From positions 234,779 to 298,778 of the forward strand of contig JANQSO010000001.1 of the NCBI GenBank assembly GCA_028284005.1: a DNA stretch of 64,000 nucleotides, written 5' to 3'. Positions 21,701 through 30,923 of this stretch are shown here, piece after piece (the first letter of the stretch is position 1; every line of letters begins with the position of its first letter). Origin of the DNA: Flavobacteriaceae bacterium (GTDB taxonomy: Bacteria; Bacteroidota; Bacteroidia; Flavobacteriales; Flavobacteriaceae). The notes beneath the pieces are model-generated. The model ran no database searches. It saw nothing but the letters and a program-made list of their open reading frames with translations, and was not told where the DNA came from. Both the position numbers and the translations under genes were made by a program.

Positions 21701-24700
21701 TCAGAATTTGGATGTCTCAATACAGTTACCGTAACCTTAACCGTATTCCCTAATCCTAACCCCAAAACAGATCCAACACCATTGGAGCTTTGTGATGATG
21801 ATGATGACGGTATTGTAAACGGTTTTGATCCTTCATTACGGGATATAGAGATTATAGATGGAGAACCGGATGTGTCTGTATTGTATTATGAAGATCTGGC
21901 AGATGCTGAGGCCGGTCTTCCCGGGACAGAAATAACAGCTCCTTATCAAGGTTTCAATAACCAAATAATTTATGCCAGAGTTACAAAAGATGTGCCTCCT
22001 GCAATCTTAGCATGTTATACGATAGTAGAACTGGAATTGATCGTGATCCCATTGCCGGATATGCCGGATGCTACATTCCAGGATCCTTTCATCGCTTGTG
22101 ATGAGAGTGGTAATGGACAGGCAATATTTGATCTTACGCTTCAGGACCCTGGCGTATATGGAGTACAAAACCCGGGAGATTTCGTGAACCCGATCACTTA
22201 TTATGAAGATCCTGCAGATGCAGCTGCAGCTACAAATGCTATTGCAACGCCTAATGCCTTCCTAAGTGGGGGTCAACCTATCTGGGTACGTTTGGAAAGT
22301 TTAATTACTGGCTGTGTGAGAATTACCGAATTTCAAATAGAAGTTGGACTTTTCCCTACTACAGGAGTGGGCGACAACCTTCTTTTATGTGACGATGACC
22401 TCAATGGAAGTACTTTGACAGATGAAATATCAACCTTTGATCTAACAGTGAATACTGCGTTGATCGATCTGGGAGATCCTACACTTAATGTAGTCTATTA
22501 CGCTAGTGCTGCCGATCAAGCCGCTAACATACCTATTACTACACCTGAAGCCTATCAAAATGTAGTTGTTCCACAACAACAGATCTTCGTTAGTGCATTC
22601 ACCGAACAAGGTTGTAGAGCTACCAGTGTTTTCTTTATTACTGTATTGCCTAACCCTGTACCGGGTGTACCTACTCCTTTAGAACTTTGTGACGATGACG
22701 ATGATGGCGAGGTAGACGGTTTTGACCTTACTTTGAAAGATACGGAGATCATGGGAGCAGAGATCAATGTGTCGGTACTTTATTATGAAACTGAAGCTGC
22801 TGCAAATGCCGGCCTTCCCGGAACAGAAATAGTGGGCCCTTATACAGGTTCCAATAACCAAATAATATACGCCAGGCTGACAAGAGATGTGCCTCCTGCT
22901 GTATTACCCTGTTATACTATAGTAGAACTGCAATTGATAGTGATTCCATTGCCGGATATGCCGGATGCTACTTTTCAGAATCCGTTCATTAGTTGTGATG
23001 CGGATGGAACGGGTCAGGCAGAGTTCGATCTAACGCTTCAGGACCCTGCTGTGTATGGAGTTCAAAATCCGGGAGATTTTGTGAGTCCTATTACGTATTA
23101 TGAAGATCCGGCAGATGCTGCTGCAGGTACTAATTTTATTGATCCGGCCAATGCTTTTGTAAGTACCGGGCAAACAATTTGGGTACGTTTGGAGAGTATG
23201 ATTACAGGTTGTGTAAGAATTACCGAATTTGAAATAGAAGTAGGGCTATTTCCAACCATTGGAGTTGGGGATGACCTCTCACTCTGTGATGATGATATCA
23301 ACGGAAGTACATTTGTTGATGGTCTATCTACATTCGATCTAACGGTCAATGACCCATTGATCAATTTAGGAGACCCTACACTTAGTGTTGTTTATTACGC
23401 ATCTGCAGCAGACCAAGCTGCTAACATACCAATAACAACTCCGGAAGCGTATCAGAATATCGTTAATCCTCAGGAGATCTTTGTAACCGGAATTAGTGAT
23501 CAGGATTGTGAGGCCAGAAATAGTTTCTTTATAAATGTACTGCCAAACCCAGCTGCTGTCACACCAACTCCTTTTGTTGCCTGTGATGCAGATAACAATG
23601 GTTTTGCATTATTTGACCTAACTGAAAAAGACCTTGAAATTACAGGGGGTGAGCCAGGGGTTACAGTAACATATTATGAAAATCCTACTGATGCACAGGC
23701 CGGAATTTTTGCGATTGATACAACTGATCCTTATCAGAACCTATCAACGCCTACTCAACCCATATGGGCTCGTGCAGAATTTACAATCTTGCCTAATGAT
23801 AGTGGTTGTTTTACCATAGTAGAATTTGATCTGATTGTCAGCCCTACGCCGGTAGTACCTGCTACATTAGACCCTATAAGCATGTGTGATACTGACCTTG
23901 ATGGTGTTGAAACTTTCGACCTGACCATTTATGAAAATGCCGATGGAATATACGGTACTCAGGACCCTATGGATTTCTCACCTATTACCTATTACATTAG
24001 CCAATTGGATGCTGAAACACCAACAAACGAAATAATAGATCCTACTGCTTTTGTGAGTGGAGGGCAGACCATATACTATCGTTTAGAGTTTTTAGCTACA
24101 GAATGTTTCAAGATTGGTACGTTCGAGTTGGAAGTTCCGGCAGGACCAACGGTAATTGCACCTACTTCACTGGTGTACTGTGATGACCTTGGAGAACCAT
24201 TTGATGGAATCACTTCGTTTGATCTAACAGATAAGAATGATGAGATCACAGGAGGGGCACCGGGAGTTGGCGTACGTTATTACCCAACTGAAGCAGATGC
24301 TCAAAATGATGAAAATCAAATTCTTCCGGATACTGCCTATGTTAATGACAGTAGTCCGTTTACAGATATTGTATGGGCGCGTGTAGATAATAATGCAGAG
24401 TGTTTCAATATTACTTCGTTAGACTTAGTGGTAAGACCAAATCCTGCACCGGTTACACCAGATCCTATTGAACTGTGTGATGTAACTGTAGTGATTGGCC
24501 CTAATGCCGATGACAATGTTGAGATATTTGACTTAACCATACGGGAAACTCAAATACTGAATGGAGGGAATGAGGACCTCACATATCATTTAACATATGA
24601 AGATGCATTGGATAACCTGAATGCAATTGTGGACCCAACCGCGCATCAGAATACAGATGCCGGCGGCGCGGCTGAGAACCCTCAAACCATATATGTTCGT

Positions 24701-26161
24701 GTTACCAATAATAACACTGCAGAAGCTTGTTTCGAAATAGTGGAGCTGGTGCTTATTGTAAATCCATTGCCGGATGATACTGCTGTTATAGAAGATATGA
24801 TCATTTGTGAGATAGGTAATGATGGAGTCGGTACTTTCGATCTAACCACAAAAGTTGATGAGATTTTAAATGGCCAGGACCCAACTATCCATGAGGTTAC
24901 TTTTTATGAGAACCCTACAGATGCTGCTGCAGGAACGTTCCCTATTGTGAATCCGGATAATTATATAAGTGACGGAAGTGTATCTCCTCCCGGACAGCCT
25001 ATCTATGTAGGTATTTTAAATACCGAGACAAACTGTTATGTAGCCAGTGAAGAAGATATTGTATCCGGAGAATATTCATTGAGTTTCTTCCTTCAGGTAT
25101 TGGAAGGAGCAGTTGCAAATCCACCTATAAACCCATATGTGCTTTGTGACGCAGATGGCCCAAATGATGGATTTACAAGTTTTGACCTGACCTTTTTGGA
25201 TGCAGATATTTTGTTGGGACAGCCTTATAATGTAGATTACTATGAAACATTTGAATTTGCAGAATTAGGTGACCTGTCCAATGCACTACCTACTAATTAT
25301 ACCAATATCATTAATCCACAAATAATCTATGCGAGAGTGACCAATCCGGACACAGGATGTTACGATATAACCAGTACGGTTCTAAAAGTAGAGCAAGTGG
25401 TAACAGTAGCTCTGGATGAAACGTATCGTTTATGTCTTGATGAAAATGGTAATCCAATTGTAGAAGAGTTTGGAAGTAGCTCTCCTCCGGTATTAGATAC
25501 CGGGTTTGATCCAGGAAATCAGTATAGTATTCAATGGGAATTGAATGGTACAACTATATTGGGTGAGGTAGGTCCATCTATTATTGCATTGCAAGGCGGT
25601 GAGTATACAGTGATAATAACAGATCTTTTTAGTGGTTGTACTTCAAGTACCACAACCACTGTAACCGAATCTTCACCACCTGTTACATATAGTGCGGAAG
25701 TTGTAAATGGTGCCTTTGCCAATGTACATACTATAGAAGTTACAGCTGAAGGACTTGGGGAGTATATCTATCAGTTAGATGATGGTGTTTTCCAGGAGAG
25801 TACTACTTTTGAAAATGTAGAACCCGGAAACCATACGATCACAATAACAGATGCCAACGGTTGTGGTACGGTTACTATTGAAGTAGGAATTATTGACTAT
25901 CCTCGTTTTGTAACTCCTAACCAAGATGGATACAATGATACATGGAACATCATTGGTATTGCTAACGGTGATCCTACTGCAAACATCTACATATTTGACA
26001 GGTATGGAAAGCTACTAAAACAAATAAGTCCTCTGGGAGAAGGATGGGATGGAACTTATAATGGCAATCCTCTACCATCAAGTGATTACTGGTTCGTGGT
26101 AGAATATACCGAAGACGATGTTAGAAAAGAGTTTAAAGGCCACTTCACATTGAAGAGATAG
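18725..26161 (+). CDS. Giant repeat adhesin with type IX secretion (type B) sorting domain
   Basis: A 2478-residue secreted protein. Signal peptide: residues 1-19 (ALALLVPSLFFAQ). Residues 20-285 form an N-terminal beta domain; about 285-395 a CARDB-like module (NNNMDVEYTVYNV, VVAETNESNNED); about 400-480 an Ig-like segment. From about 480 to 2200 come some 17 repeats of about 95-110 residues with the frame CD-x-D-x-(D/N)-G...FDLT...YYE...DP..Y.N...(Q)I(Y/W)(V/A)R(V/L)...C(F/Y)xI, where two Cys per repeat may pair and the Asp run may bind calcium. Residues from about 2390 (RFVTPNQDGYNDTWNI, FDRYGKLLKQ, GHFTLKR) are the gliding-motility-associated C-terminal domain that directs export by the T9SS to the cell surface. 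Adhesion is inferred from architecture. Confidence 0.9.
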   Translation: MKKLLLALALLVPSLFFAQQVQLFQQFNGRLDFTAFGNTLNEFPNTETGYCDMLPQSSATLALTSGQTFMSAHLYWGSIGTGDFDVELNGTAISAQRIFSHTFNGLPYFGAYADVTNLVATTGNGVYTFSGLDVAALLPNYCGTNFGGWAIYVIYGDPSLRLNQISLFDGLESVSATNPNLDITLTNIDVTSDILSKIGFLAWEGEESLAVNETLTINGILIDNPPLNPGTNAFNGTNTYTNSGLNYNMDLDFYDLVGIVQPGDTSADIRLTSGQDFVMVNNVITSVNSEIPDATIEIDNIGVLCQNNNMDVEYTVYNVNSTAPLALNTPIAFYADAVLIGQAQTVADIPIGGSESGVITLNIPIATPNIFNLRAVVDDIGDGTGVVAETNESNNEDSELIDLSLAGIFLGNNIEACIGTGVVLDTGLTDPPFNIQWFRAGIPIPGATNPTYTVTADGIYSVEARDGICFVPSNQVSVHFNPQPVANPPVDLFQCDFGTTTGVFDLTVNDANVLGAQNPLLFNIKYYEDMADAVAGVPGTEILGPTVHLIVPPSPQTIYVRIEDLSGTCFDIEQFDIFFSRAIAGIVPPFINVCDADQDGGEWVNLSTEFNALILDGELSSDYFITYHLSQADADGDTGALPDPYFVNAPNEVIYIRLENRDDDTCFDTTRNVDIIIDTPPTINASPPTLIQCDPNNDGFDEFDLTVQTPIITLGDPTLTVTYHGTLLDAQNDLLPFPDPTAYINDDIYLDEPITDPLDPLYGTGGVWARVVSSVSSCNSVVPFALEVRFAPVATTPADPLRMCDDAVADGFTSFDLTVVEMEVLGAMSPSEFDVYYYELEADAIAAGDVALTAPDYSAAIPDPTDFINSINPQEIYILVVGNNTSTVPPNPNSGEGCYDIVPLTLIVDPIPEDLGPFEINLCDDDLNGSTLTDEISTFDLTTQDALINGGITTTIVEWFETPADELANNPIPDPTAYQNISTPQTVVARVTSEFGCLNTVTVTLTVFPNPNPKTDPTPLELCDDDDDGIVNGFDPSLRDIEIIDGEPDVSVLYYEDLADAEAGLPGTEITAPYQGFNNQIIYARVTKDVPPAILACYTIVELELIVIPLPDMPDATFQDPFIACDESGNGQAIFDLTLQDPGVYGVQNPGDFVNPITYYEDPADAAAATNAIATPNAFLSGGQPIWVRLESLITGCVRITEFQIEVGLFPTTGVGDNLLLCDDDLNGSTLTDEISTFDLTVNTALIDLGDPTLNVVYYASAADQAANIPITTPEAYQNVVVPQQQIFVSAFTEQGCRATSVFFITVLPNPVPGVPTPLELCDDDDDGEVDGFDLTLKDTEIMGAEINVSVLYYETEAAANAGLPGTEIVGPYTGSNNQIIYARLTRDVPPAVLPCYTIVELQLIVIPLPDMPDATFQNPFISCDADGTGQAEFDLTLQDPAVYGVQNPGDFVSPITYYEDPADAAAGTNFIDPANAFVSTGQTIWVRLESMITGCVRITEFEIEVGLFPTIGVGDDLSLCDDDINGSTFVDGLSTFDLTVNDPLINLGDPTLSVVYYASAADQAANIPITTPEAYQNIVNPQEIFVTGISDQDCEARNSFFINVLPNPAAVTPTPFVACDADNNGFALFDLTEKDLEITGGEPGVTVTYYENPTDAQAGIFAIDTTDPYQNLSTPTQPIWARAEFTILPNDSGCFTIVEFDLIVSPTPVVPATLDPISMCDTDLDGVETFDLTIYENADGIYGTQDPMDFSPITYYISQLDAETPTNEIIDPTAFVSGGQTIYYRLEFLATECFKIGTFELEVPAGPTVIAPTSLVYCDDLGEPFDGITSFDLTDKNDEITGGAPGVGVRYYPTEADAQNDENQILPDTAYVNDSSPFTDIVWARVDNNAECFNITSLDLVVRPNPAPVTPDPIELCDVTVVIGPNADDNVEIFDLTIRETQILNGGNEDLTYHLTYEDALDNLNAIVDPTAHQNTDAGGAAENPQTIYVRVTNNNTAEACFEIVELVLIVNPLPDDTAVIEDMIICEIGNDGVGTFDLTTKVDEILNGQDPTIHEVTFYENPTDAAAGTFPIVNPDNYISDGSVSPPGQPIYVGILNTETNCYVASEEDIVSGEYSLSFFLQVLEGAVANPPINPYVLCDADGPNDGFTSFDLTFLDADILLGQPYNVDYYETFEFAELGDLSNALPTNYTNIINPQIIYARVTNPDTGCYDITSTVLKVEQVVTVALDETYRLCLDENGNPIVEEFGSSSPPVLDTGFDPGNQYSIQWELNGTTILGEVGPSIIALQGGEYTVIITDLFSGCTSSTTTTVTESSPPVTYSAEVVNGAFANVHTIEVTAEGLGEYIYQLDDGVFQESTTFENVEPGNHTITITDANGCGTVTIEVGIIDYPRFVTPNQDGYNDTWNIIGIANGDPTANIYIFDRYGKLLKQISPLGEGWDGTYNGNPLPSSDYWFVVEYTEDDVRKEFKGHFTLKR
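21488..23281 (+). repeat. Two tandem copies of an 897-bp super-repeat inside the adhesin gene
   Basis: Codons for LCDDDLNGST occur at 21488 and 22385, and for the related LCDDDINGST at 23282: exactly 897 bp (299 codons) apart each time. Each 897-bp block holds the same three repeat types in order (LCDDDLNG..., LCDDDDDG..., then a CD-x-x-GxGQAxFDLTLQDP type), with long stretches of near-identical DNA such as the ccattgccggatatgccgga tracts. A third copy begins at 23282 and then diverges. This shows recent block duplication. Confidence 0.88.
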
Positions 26162-26183
26162 TCTTAAATTCAGTATGCATAAT

Positions 26184-26215
26184 AAAAAAAGCCTCTTTTT
26201 GTAAGAGGCTTTTTT
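26184..26215. terminator. Bidirectional terminator between the adhesin and porin genes
   Basis: Stem AGCCTCTT / AAGAGGCT around a TTTGT loop, flanked by A7 and T6, between convergent genes. Confidence 0.88.
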
Positions 26216-26238
26216 ATTGTGGATTACCTTAAAATTAT

Positions 26239-27759
26239 TTACAAATTGAGTCCCAGGGTAAAAATAAAATTACTGGAAATAGTATCTATAGATGCACGAT
26301 CTGTCAAACCAACAGTATAAAGTTGTTGTTCTCTGCTTTGTTCTGCTCTCGCGTAAGAGAGGTCAAAAGTATAATTGCCAAAATTATACCCCACACCTAA
26401 AGAGAAACCATTTAGGTCACCTACAGTGATCTCATTTTTATAAGGGCTTTCTTCATAACGAAGGCCACCTCGAAGGCTTAGCTGATCGATGCGATATTCT
26501 CCTCCTAATCGATAGGTAGAAGCAGCTTTTAGCGAATTGTCTATCACGGTATTCGTTACAGAAAAGAAAGGGTCATTTTTTGGACTGAATTGAATTTGAG
26601 AATAGTCCTTATATGAATAGTCAAAGCTAATCAACCCTCTTTTTCCAAAAATGTAAGCGGCACTTGCCGAAACTTTTCCGGGAGTTCTTAGGTCATAATC
26701 TCCATATATGTTTAAAACACGGGGGTTTATAAATTCAGAAATTGTCATTTCATCATCTGTACGTTGTGTTTCGAGATATTGTGTGGTTTCTTCAGAAATA
26801 ACAGACCAGGTAGGTGTGTCGTATGTAAATCCAACTCTAAAATTTTCAGCAAGCTTGGCAATAGCTCCGATCTGTGCTGAAAAACCCGAACCGACCACCG
26901 ATAAGTTATTTTCGAAATCTACTCGATTTACAGTACTTCCATTATTTGAGTTACTTTCAAATAGATAGGTGCTTTGGTCGTAATCAATTATATGTGAGTT
27001 TAAGTTGATTCCGAAGAAAAAATCATCGGTATATTGCGCTGCAAAATTCATTGTATATTTTCCATTATAACCTCGTCCCAGATGTAGATATTCCTGTGAA
27101 AAGCTTCCGGGGGCAATATTTGAAACGTACTGAGTACCTTCAAGGTCATTCGGGTCCAGAGGATCAATAATGAATCCCTGATACCCTAAAAATGCATTTT
27201 GTGCCGCAGCGCCTTGGGTTTCGCCTAAGTACGCATACAGATCTGAAATTGTTTCATTTCCCTGAAGTTGTAAAAGATCCAAAGGAATGCCTTGCGCCTG
27301 TGCCAGAAAGAACTCTCCTATAGACGTATTCCCGGTGCCTTTTATAAACAATTCATCATCATAATTCTTGTTGCTGTTGTAATTAAGGCCGATCGTAAAC
27401 TTTTTCCAGGATGATCCTTCATTTGTGTTATTAAAAACGAAAACCGCTCCGGCCTGATTTAGATTTACATCCGTATCAAAACCCTTAGTTCGGGAATTGA
27501 AATACAACGCTTGATTTTCAACGTCATTCACCCCAAGCGATACCGTAATACCGTTTCTTAAAAAAACAGCGCTACCTGCAGGATTGATCGCAATAGCAGA
27601 CAAGTCGCCTCCCAGGGCTCCAAAAGCACCGCTCATTGCATTGAATCGAGCTGTTCCGTTAATGTCGTCTGTTGCGTACCGAAGTCCGTCTGTAATATCT
27701 TGAGCGTTGGTAACAGCCAAAGAGAAGACTGTTATGAGTAAGAAAATAATTCTTTTCAT
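26239..27759 (-). CDS. OmpP1/FadL/TodX family outer-membrane transporter
   Basis: A 506-residue outer-membrane beta barrel with signal peptide ending VTNAQ. The mature N-terminus DGLRYATDD is followed by ARFNAMSGAFGALGGDLSAIAINPAG (in parts), the hallmark of the OmpP1/FadL family, whose N-terminal hatch plugs the barrel and which imports hydrophobic compounds. Alternating beta strands run to the end (YTFDLSYARAEQ, FIFTLGLNL), and the terminal residue pattern is that of a barrel strand. Substrate unknown. The lipoprotein gene 33 bases upstream is on the same strand and may be co-transcribed. Confidence 0.87.
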   Translation of the reverse strand: MKRIIFLLITVFSLAVTNAQDITDGLRYATDDINGTARFNAMSGAFGALGGDLSAIAINPAGSAVFLRNGITVSLGVNDVENQALYFNSRTKGFDTDVNLNQAGAVFVFNNTNEGSSWKKFTIGLNYNSNKNYDDELFIKGTGNTSIGEFFLAQAQGIPLDLLQLQGNETISDLYAYLGETQGAAAQNAFLGYQGFIIDPLDPNDLEGTQYVSNIAPGSFSQEYLHLGRGYNGKYTMNFAAQYTDDFFFGINLNSHIIDYDQSTYLFESNSNNGSTVNRVDFENNLSVVGSGFSAQIGAIAKLAENFRVGFTYDTPTWSVISEETTQYLETQRTDDEMTISEFINPRVLNIYGDYDLRTPGKVSASAAYIFGKRGLISFDYSYKDYSQIQFSPKNDPFFSVTNTVIDNSLKAASTYRLGGEYRIDQLSLRGGLRYEESPYKNEITVGDLNGFSLGVGYNFGNYTFDLSYARAEQSREQQLYTVGLTDRASIDTISSNFIFTLGLNL

Positions 27760-27792
27760 AGCTAAAAAATAAGTATATAATTAAATTGAAAA

Positions 27793-28788
27793 TTAATTCC
27801 CGCGGCCACCGCCTCTTCTTCCACTGCTACTTCTACTCGAGCCGGACGATCGTGCACTACTGCTACGGCTTGAAGATGGCCTTGAAACAGAAGGGCGTGT
27901 CGTTCTGCTACTACTTCTACGCATGGTATTGTTGTTTTTTCTAACATTATTGTTGCGACGAATAGTATTGTTCTTGGAACGTGAGCTTCTATTATTGGTG
28001 ATCACATTTTTGGACCGGGATCTGGATACGGTAGAGTTTCTACTGGTATTTACTTTTGACCGTCGGGCCATTTCAGACCTTGAATAGGAACTTCTACCGG
28101 TACTAACATTGGATCTGCCCCTGGAAGCGGTTCTGCCGGTTGCAAAATCCAAATTTCTTCTTCCGCGATTGTAAGCGATATTGTTATATCCTCCATAACC
28201 GTGATACGGGTAATAGTGCCCGCCATAGAAACCGGCATAATAATATGGGTAACCCCATCCCCAGCCATAGTATCCGTAGAAAGGATAGCACCAGGAAATA
28301 CCTATACCCCAATAGGGTCTATGTCCATAATAAGGATACCCCCAGTAGCTATACCAGTAAGGGCGGTGCCAATAACTAAAACCATAACTGCTATAGTTAT
28401 ATATATTTACCGTAATATCTTCTGTATTATCTCCCCAGGCACCAAAACCTTCATTATCTTCTGCTCTTTCAACAACTACATATCCATCTTCATCTAAGCT
28501 TTCGGTTGTGGAATAAGCTTCTATATCTGTGAAAACAGCATCTTCCGGCAGGTCCTCGAAGGTTTTATCTTTTGATTTGAAGTACTGCTTGTAATAATTT
28601 GATTTATCGTTGGTTTCTTCTTTTTTTGTCTCTGTGGTCGTTGTTGTTACTTCAGTTTCCGAAGTATAAATTCCGTCAGTCTCTCCATAGCCGTTGTTGT
28701 AAGTGCCACATGAACTAAGAATAAGAGCGAAAATCCCTGTGAATGCCAGAGGGACCAGTTTTTTAAGGTAGATGTATTGAGATTGCAT
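27793..28788 (-). CDS. Lipoprotein with Tyr/Trp/Gly-rich and Arg/Ser-rich tracts
   Basis: A 331-residue protein with an N-terminal signal and lipobox (LILSSC, Cys27). Residues about 45-75 are Thr/Glu/Lys rich, about 85-130 acidic; about 135-200 are extremely rich in Tyr, Trp, Gly and Pro (GYPYYGHRPYWG and similar); the last 125 residues are almost only Arg, Ser, Asn, Thr and Gly (SRSEMARRS, RSSSGRRGGG). The end is strongly basic and disordered. No known domain is recognised. It could bind anionic polymers or the cell wall, but this is only inferred from composition. Placement next to a FadL-type porin may be fortuitous. Confidence 0.65.
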   Translation of the reverse strand: MQSQYIYLKKLVPLAFTGIFALILSSCGTYNNGYGETDGIYTSETEVTTTTTETKKEETNDKSNYYKQYFKSKDKTFEDLPEDAVFTDIEAYSTTESLDEDGYVVVERAEDNEGFGAWGDNTEDITVNIYNYSSYGFSYWHRPYWYSYWGYPYYGHRPYWGIGISWCYPFYGYYGWGWGYPYYYAGFYGGHYYPYHGYGGYNNIAYNRGRRNLDFATGRTASRGRSNVSTGRSSYSRSEMARRSKVNTSRNSTVSRSRSKNVITNNRSSRSKNNTIRRNNNVRKNNNTMRRSSSRTTRPSVSRPSSSRSSSARSSGSSRSSSGRRGGGRGN

Positions 28789-28890
28789 AACAACGGTATT
28801 TTAATTGTTGGACATTATAAAAATAGTTAGTTTTGCCGAGAACTAATAAACATTTAACAAAAACACAATATTTGTGCCAAACTACCTGCT

Positions 28891-30366
28891 ATGGCTAAGA
28901 ATTTAACGACACGAGGTGAAGATTATTCAAAATGGTATAACGAATTGGTTATCAAAGCAGATCTTGCCGAAAATTCGGGGGTGAGAGGATGTATGGTCAT
29001 TAAGCCCTATGGCTTTGCAATATGGGAGAAGATACAGGCAGAATTGGATCGCATGTTTAAGGAAACAGGGCACCAAAACGCTTATTTTCCTTTATTTATC
29101 CCAAAATCGTATTTCAGTAAAGAAGCGAGCCATGTGGATGGTTTTGCAAAAGAATGTGCTGTTGTAACACATTATAGACTTAAAAATACCAATGACGGAA
29201 GTGGTATTGTGGTAGACCCTGATGCTAAATTGGAAGAAGAATTAATTGTAAGACCTACTTCCGAAACCATTATCTGGGATACATACCGCAAATGGATACA
29301 ATCTTATCGTGACCTGCCTTTACTTATTAATCAATGGGCTAATGTGGTACGTTGGGAAATGCGTACACGGCTATTTTTGCGTACAGCTGAATTTTTGTGG
29401 CAGGAAGGCCATACAGCTCATGCTACTGAAGAAGAGGCTATTGCAGAGGCAGAACAAATGATGAATGTATATGCTGATTTTGTTGAAAATTATATGGCTA
29501 TACCGGTTATTAAGGGTCTTAAAACCGAAAGTGAACGTTTTGCAGGAGCGCTTGAGACCTATTGTATTGAAGCGCTAATGCAGGATGGAAAAGCACTTCA
29601 GGCAGGAACTTCACATTTTTTAGGACAGAATTTTGCAAAAGCCTTTGACGTGAAGTTTGCCAATAAAGAAGGGAAACAGGATTATGTTTGGGCTACTTCA
29701 TGGGGAGTGTCTACCCGTTTAATGGGAGCCTTGATCATGACGCATAGCGATGATAATGGATTGGTATTGCCTCCAAATCTGGCACCGGACCAGGTGGTGA
29801 TCGTACCAATTTATAGAAACGATGAGCAATTTAATGCTGTTAGTGAAGTTGCAAATAATTTGATGAAGGAACTTCGTGCAAAGGGAATACGGGTTAAATT
29901 TGATAATAGAGATACTCATAAACCGGGCTGGAAGTTTAATGAATATGAGTTAAAAGGAGTACCGGTACGTATAGCCATTGGTCCTAAAGATGTTGAGAAT
30001 GGTACCGTAGAGGTGGCGCGTCGCGATACACTTACCAAAGAGATCATGTCAAATGATACTGTTGTTGATAGTGTGGTAGGCTTGATGGATGAAATTCAAA
30101 AAAATCTATTCAAAAAAGCGAGAGATCACAGGGCAGAGCATACTTCTTCTGTTGACAGTTATGATGAGTTTAAAGAGGTACTGGAAAGCAAGGGAGGCTT
30201 TGTATTGGCGCACTGGGATGGTACAGCAGCAACCGAAGAGCAAATTAAGAATGAAACAAAGGCAACTATACGCTGCATTCCTTTAGATGATGACAATGAA
30301 GCTGGAACATGTATGGTCACCGGAAAACCTTCTAAAAGGAAAGTACTATTTGCAAAGGCATATTAA
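28891..30366 (+). CDS. proS: Prolyl-tRNA synthetase (archaeal/eukaryotic-like short type)
   Basis: A 491-residue class II synthetase that charges tRNA-Pro. Motif 2 region is clear ([38 protein letters not shown] in parts), followed by the anticodon-binding domain ([11 protein letters not shown]) and the C-terminal zinc-like domain ending [14 protein letters not shown], which marks the short type without the bacterial editing insert. Starts at an ATG giving [19 protein letters not shown]. It is followed by a small A/T palindrome at 30367-30380 and then the tRNA-Glu promoter. Confidence 0.95.
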   Translation: MAKNLTTRGEDYSKWYNELVIKADLAENSGVRGCMVIKPYGFAIWEKIQAELDRMFKETGHQNAYFPLFIPKSYFSKEASHVDGFAKECAVVTHYRLKNTNDGSGIVVDPDAKLEEELIVRPTSETIIWDTYRKWIQSYRDLPLLINQWANVVRWEMRTRLFLRTAEFLWQEGHTAHATEEEAIAEAEQMMNVYADFVENYMAIPVIKGLKTESERFAGALETYCIEALMQDGKALQAGTSHFLGQNFAKAFDVKFANKEGKQDYVWATSWGVSTRLMGALIMTHSDDNGLVLPPNLAPDQVVIVPIYRNDEQFNAVSEVANNLMKELRAKGIRVKFDNRDTHKPGWKFNEYELKGVPVRIAIGPKDVENGTVEVARRDTLTKEIMSNDTVVDSVVGLMDEIQKNLFKKARDHRAEHTSSVDSYDEFKEVLESKGGFVLAHWDGTAATEEQIKNETKATIRCIPLDDDNEAGTCMVTGKPSKRKVLFAKAY

Positions 30367-30391
30367 TTTTTTGCAAAAAAGTTTATTAGTA

Positions 30392-30422
30392 TTTGCGGCA
30401 TTAAAAAATAGTTGTATTTTTG
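30392..30422 (+). promoter_or_regulatory. Promoter of the tRNA-Glu / rpsT unit
   Basis: TTTG (30392-30395), 19-base spacer, TATTTTTG (30415-30422): a near-ideal Bacteroidota promoter ending 20 bases before the tRNA 5' end. Confidence 0.75.
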
Positions 30423-30442
30423 CATCCGCATAAAAAACCAAT

Positions 30443-30514
30443 GGTCCGTTCGTCTAGGGGTTAGGACGCCAGGTTTTCATCCTGGTAACAGGGGTTCGAT
30501 TCCCCTACGGACTA
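30443..30514 (+). tRNA. tRNA-Glu (UUC)
   Basis: A 72-base cloverleaf ends in discriminator A with no encoded CCA. Acceptor arm 30443-30449 pairs with 30507-30513 (a G-U pair at 1-72), D stem GTCT/GGAC, anticodon stem CCAGG/CCTGG with loop TTTTCAT, so the anticodon is TTC. T arm AGGGG/CCCCT with loop TTCGATT. It lies 29 bases before the rpsT start and shares its promoter. Confidence 0.96.
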
Positions 30515-30543
30515 CAAAGAATTTAAGATTTAAAAAAAACAAA

Positions 30544-30795
30544 ATGGCGAATCATAAGTCAGCATTAAAAAGAATTAGAAATAGCGAAACTAAGCGTTTG
30601 CGTAATCGTTATCAGCATAAGACAACACGTAATGCTATGAAAAAGCTTATGGAGCTTACCAACAAGAAGGAAGCAGAAAAAATGTTCCCTACAGTTGTTT
30701 CTATGGTAGACAAGTTAGCTAAGAGAAATATTATCCATGATAATAAAGCAGCTAATTTGAAATCTAATATGGCGAAGCATATAGCTTCTCTGTAA
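30544..30795 (+). CDS. rpsT: 30S ribosomal protein S20
   Basis: An 83-residue basic protein, the usual length of bacterial S20, which binds 16S rRNA early in 30S assembly. The start [18 protein letters not shown] is the family consensus; [15 protein letters not shown] and [21 protein letters not shown] (in parts) follow. An open frame continues upstream through the tRNA gene, but that is chance and the ATG used here is the family start. Likely made from a processed tRNA-Glu-rpsT transcript, ending at the hairpin just downstream. Confidence 0.96.
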   Translation: MANHKSALKRIRNSETKRLRNRYQHKTTRNAMKKLMELTNKKEAEKMFPTVVSMVDKLAKRNIIHDNKAANLKSNMAKHIASL

Positions 30796-30820
30796 GCAAA
30801 CAATTTCTTAAAAATGTACA

Positions 30821-30852
30821 AACTCCTTTAGGCAACTAAAGGAGTTTTTTTG
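30821..30852 (+). terminator. Terminator after rpsT
   Basis: Ten-base-pair stem ACTCCTTTAG / CTAAAGGAGT with a GCAA tetraloop and a T7 tail, 26 bases after the stop. Confidence 0.92.
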
Positions 30853-30923
30853 TGCACTATATTCTGAGACCTCTAAAAAGGAAGATAGCGAGAGTCCTAT
30901 ATATTATTCATTCAGGGAGTTAT

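Noticed and set aside
18725..26161. Several long antisense frames within the adhesin gene
   Set aside because: They mirror the low-stop repeat composition of the gene and have no protein features of their own.
30412..30543. Long in-frame extension of rpsT through the tRNA-Glu gene
   Set aside because: The frame is open only by chance. The tRNA folds fully, and S20 starts at [10 protein letters not shown], the family start.
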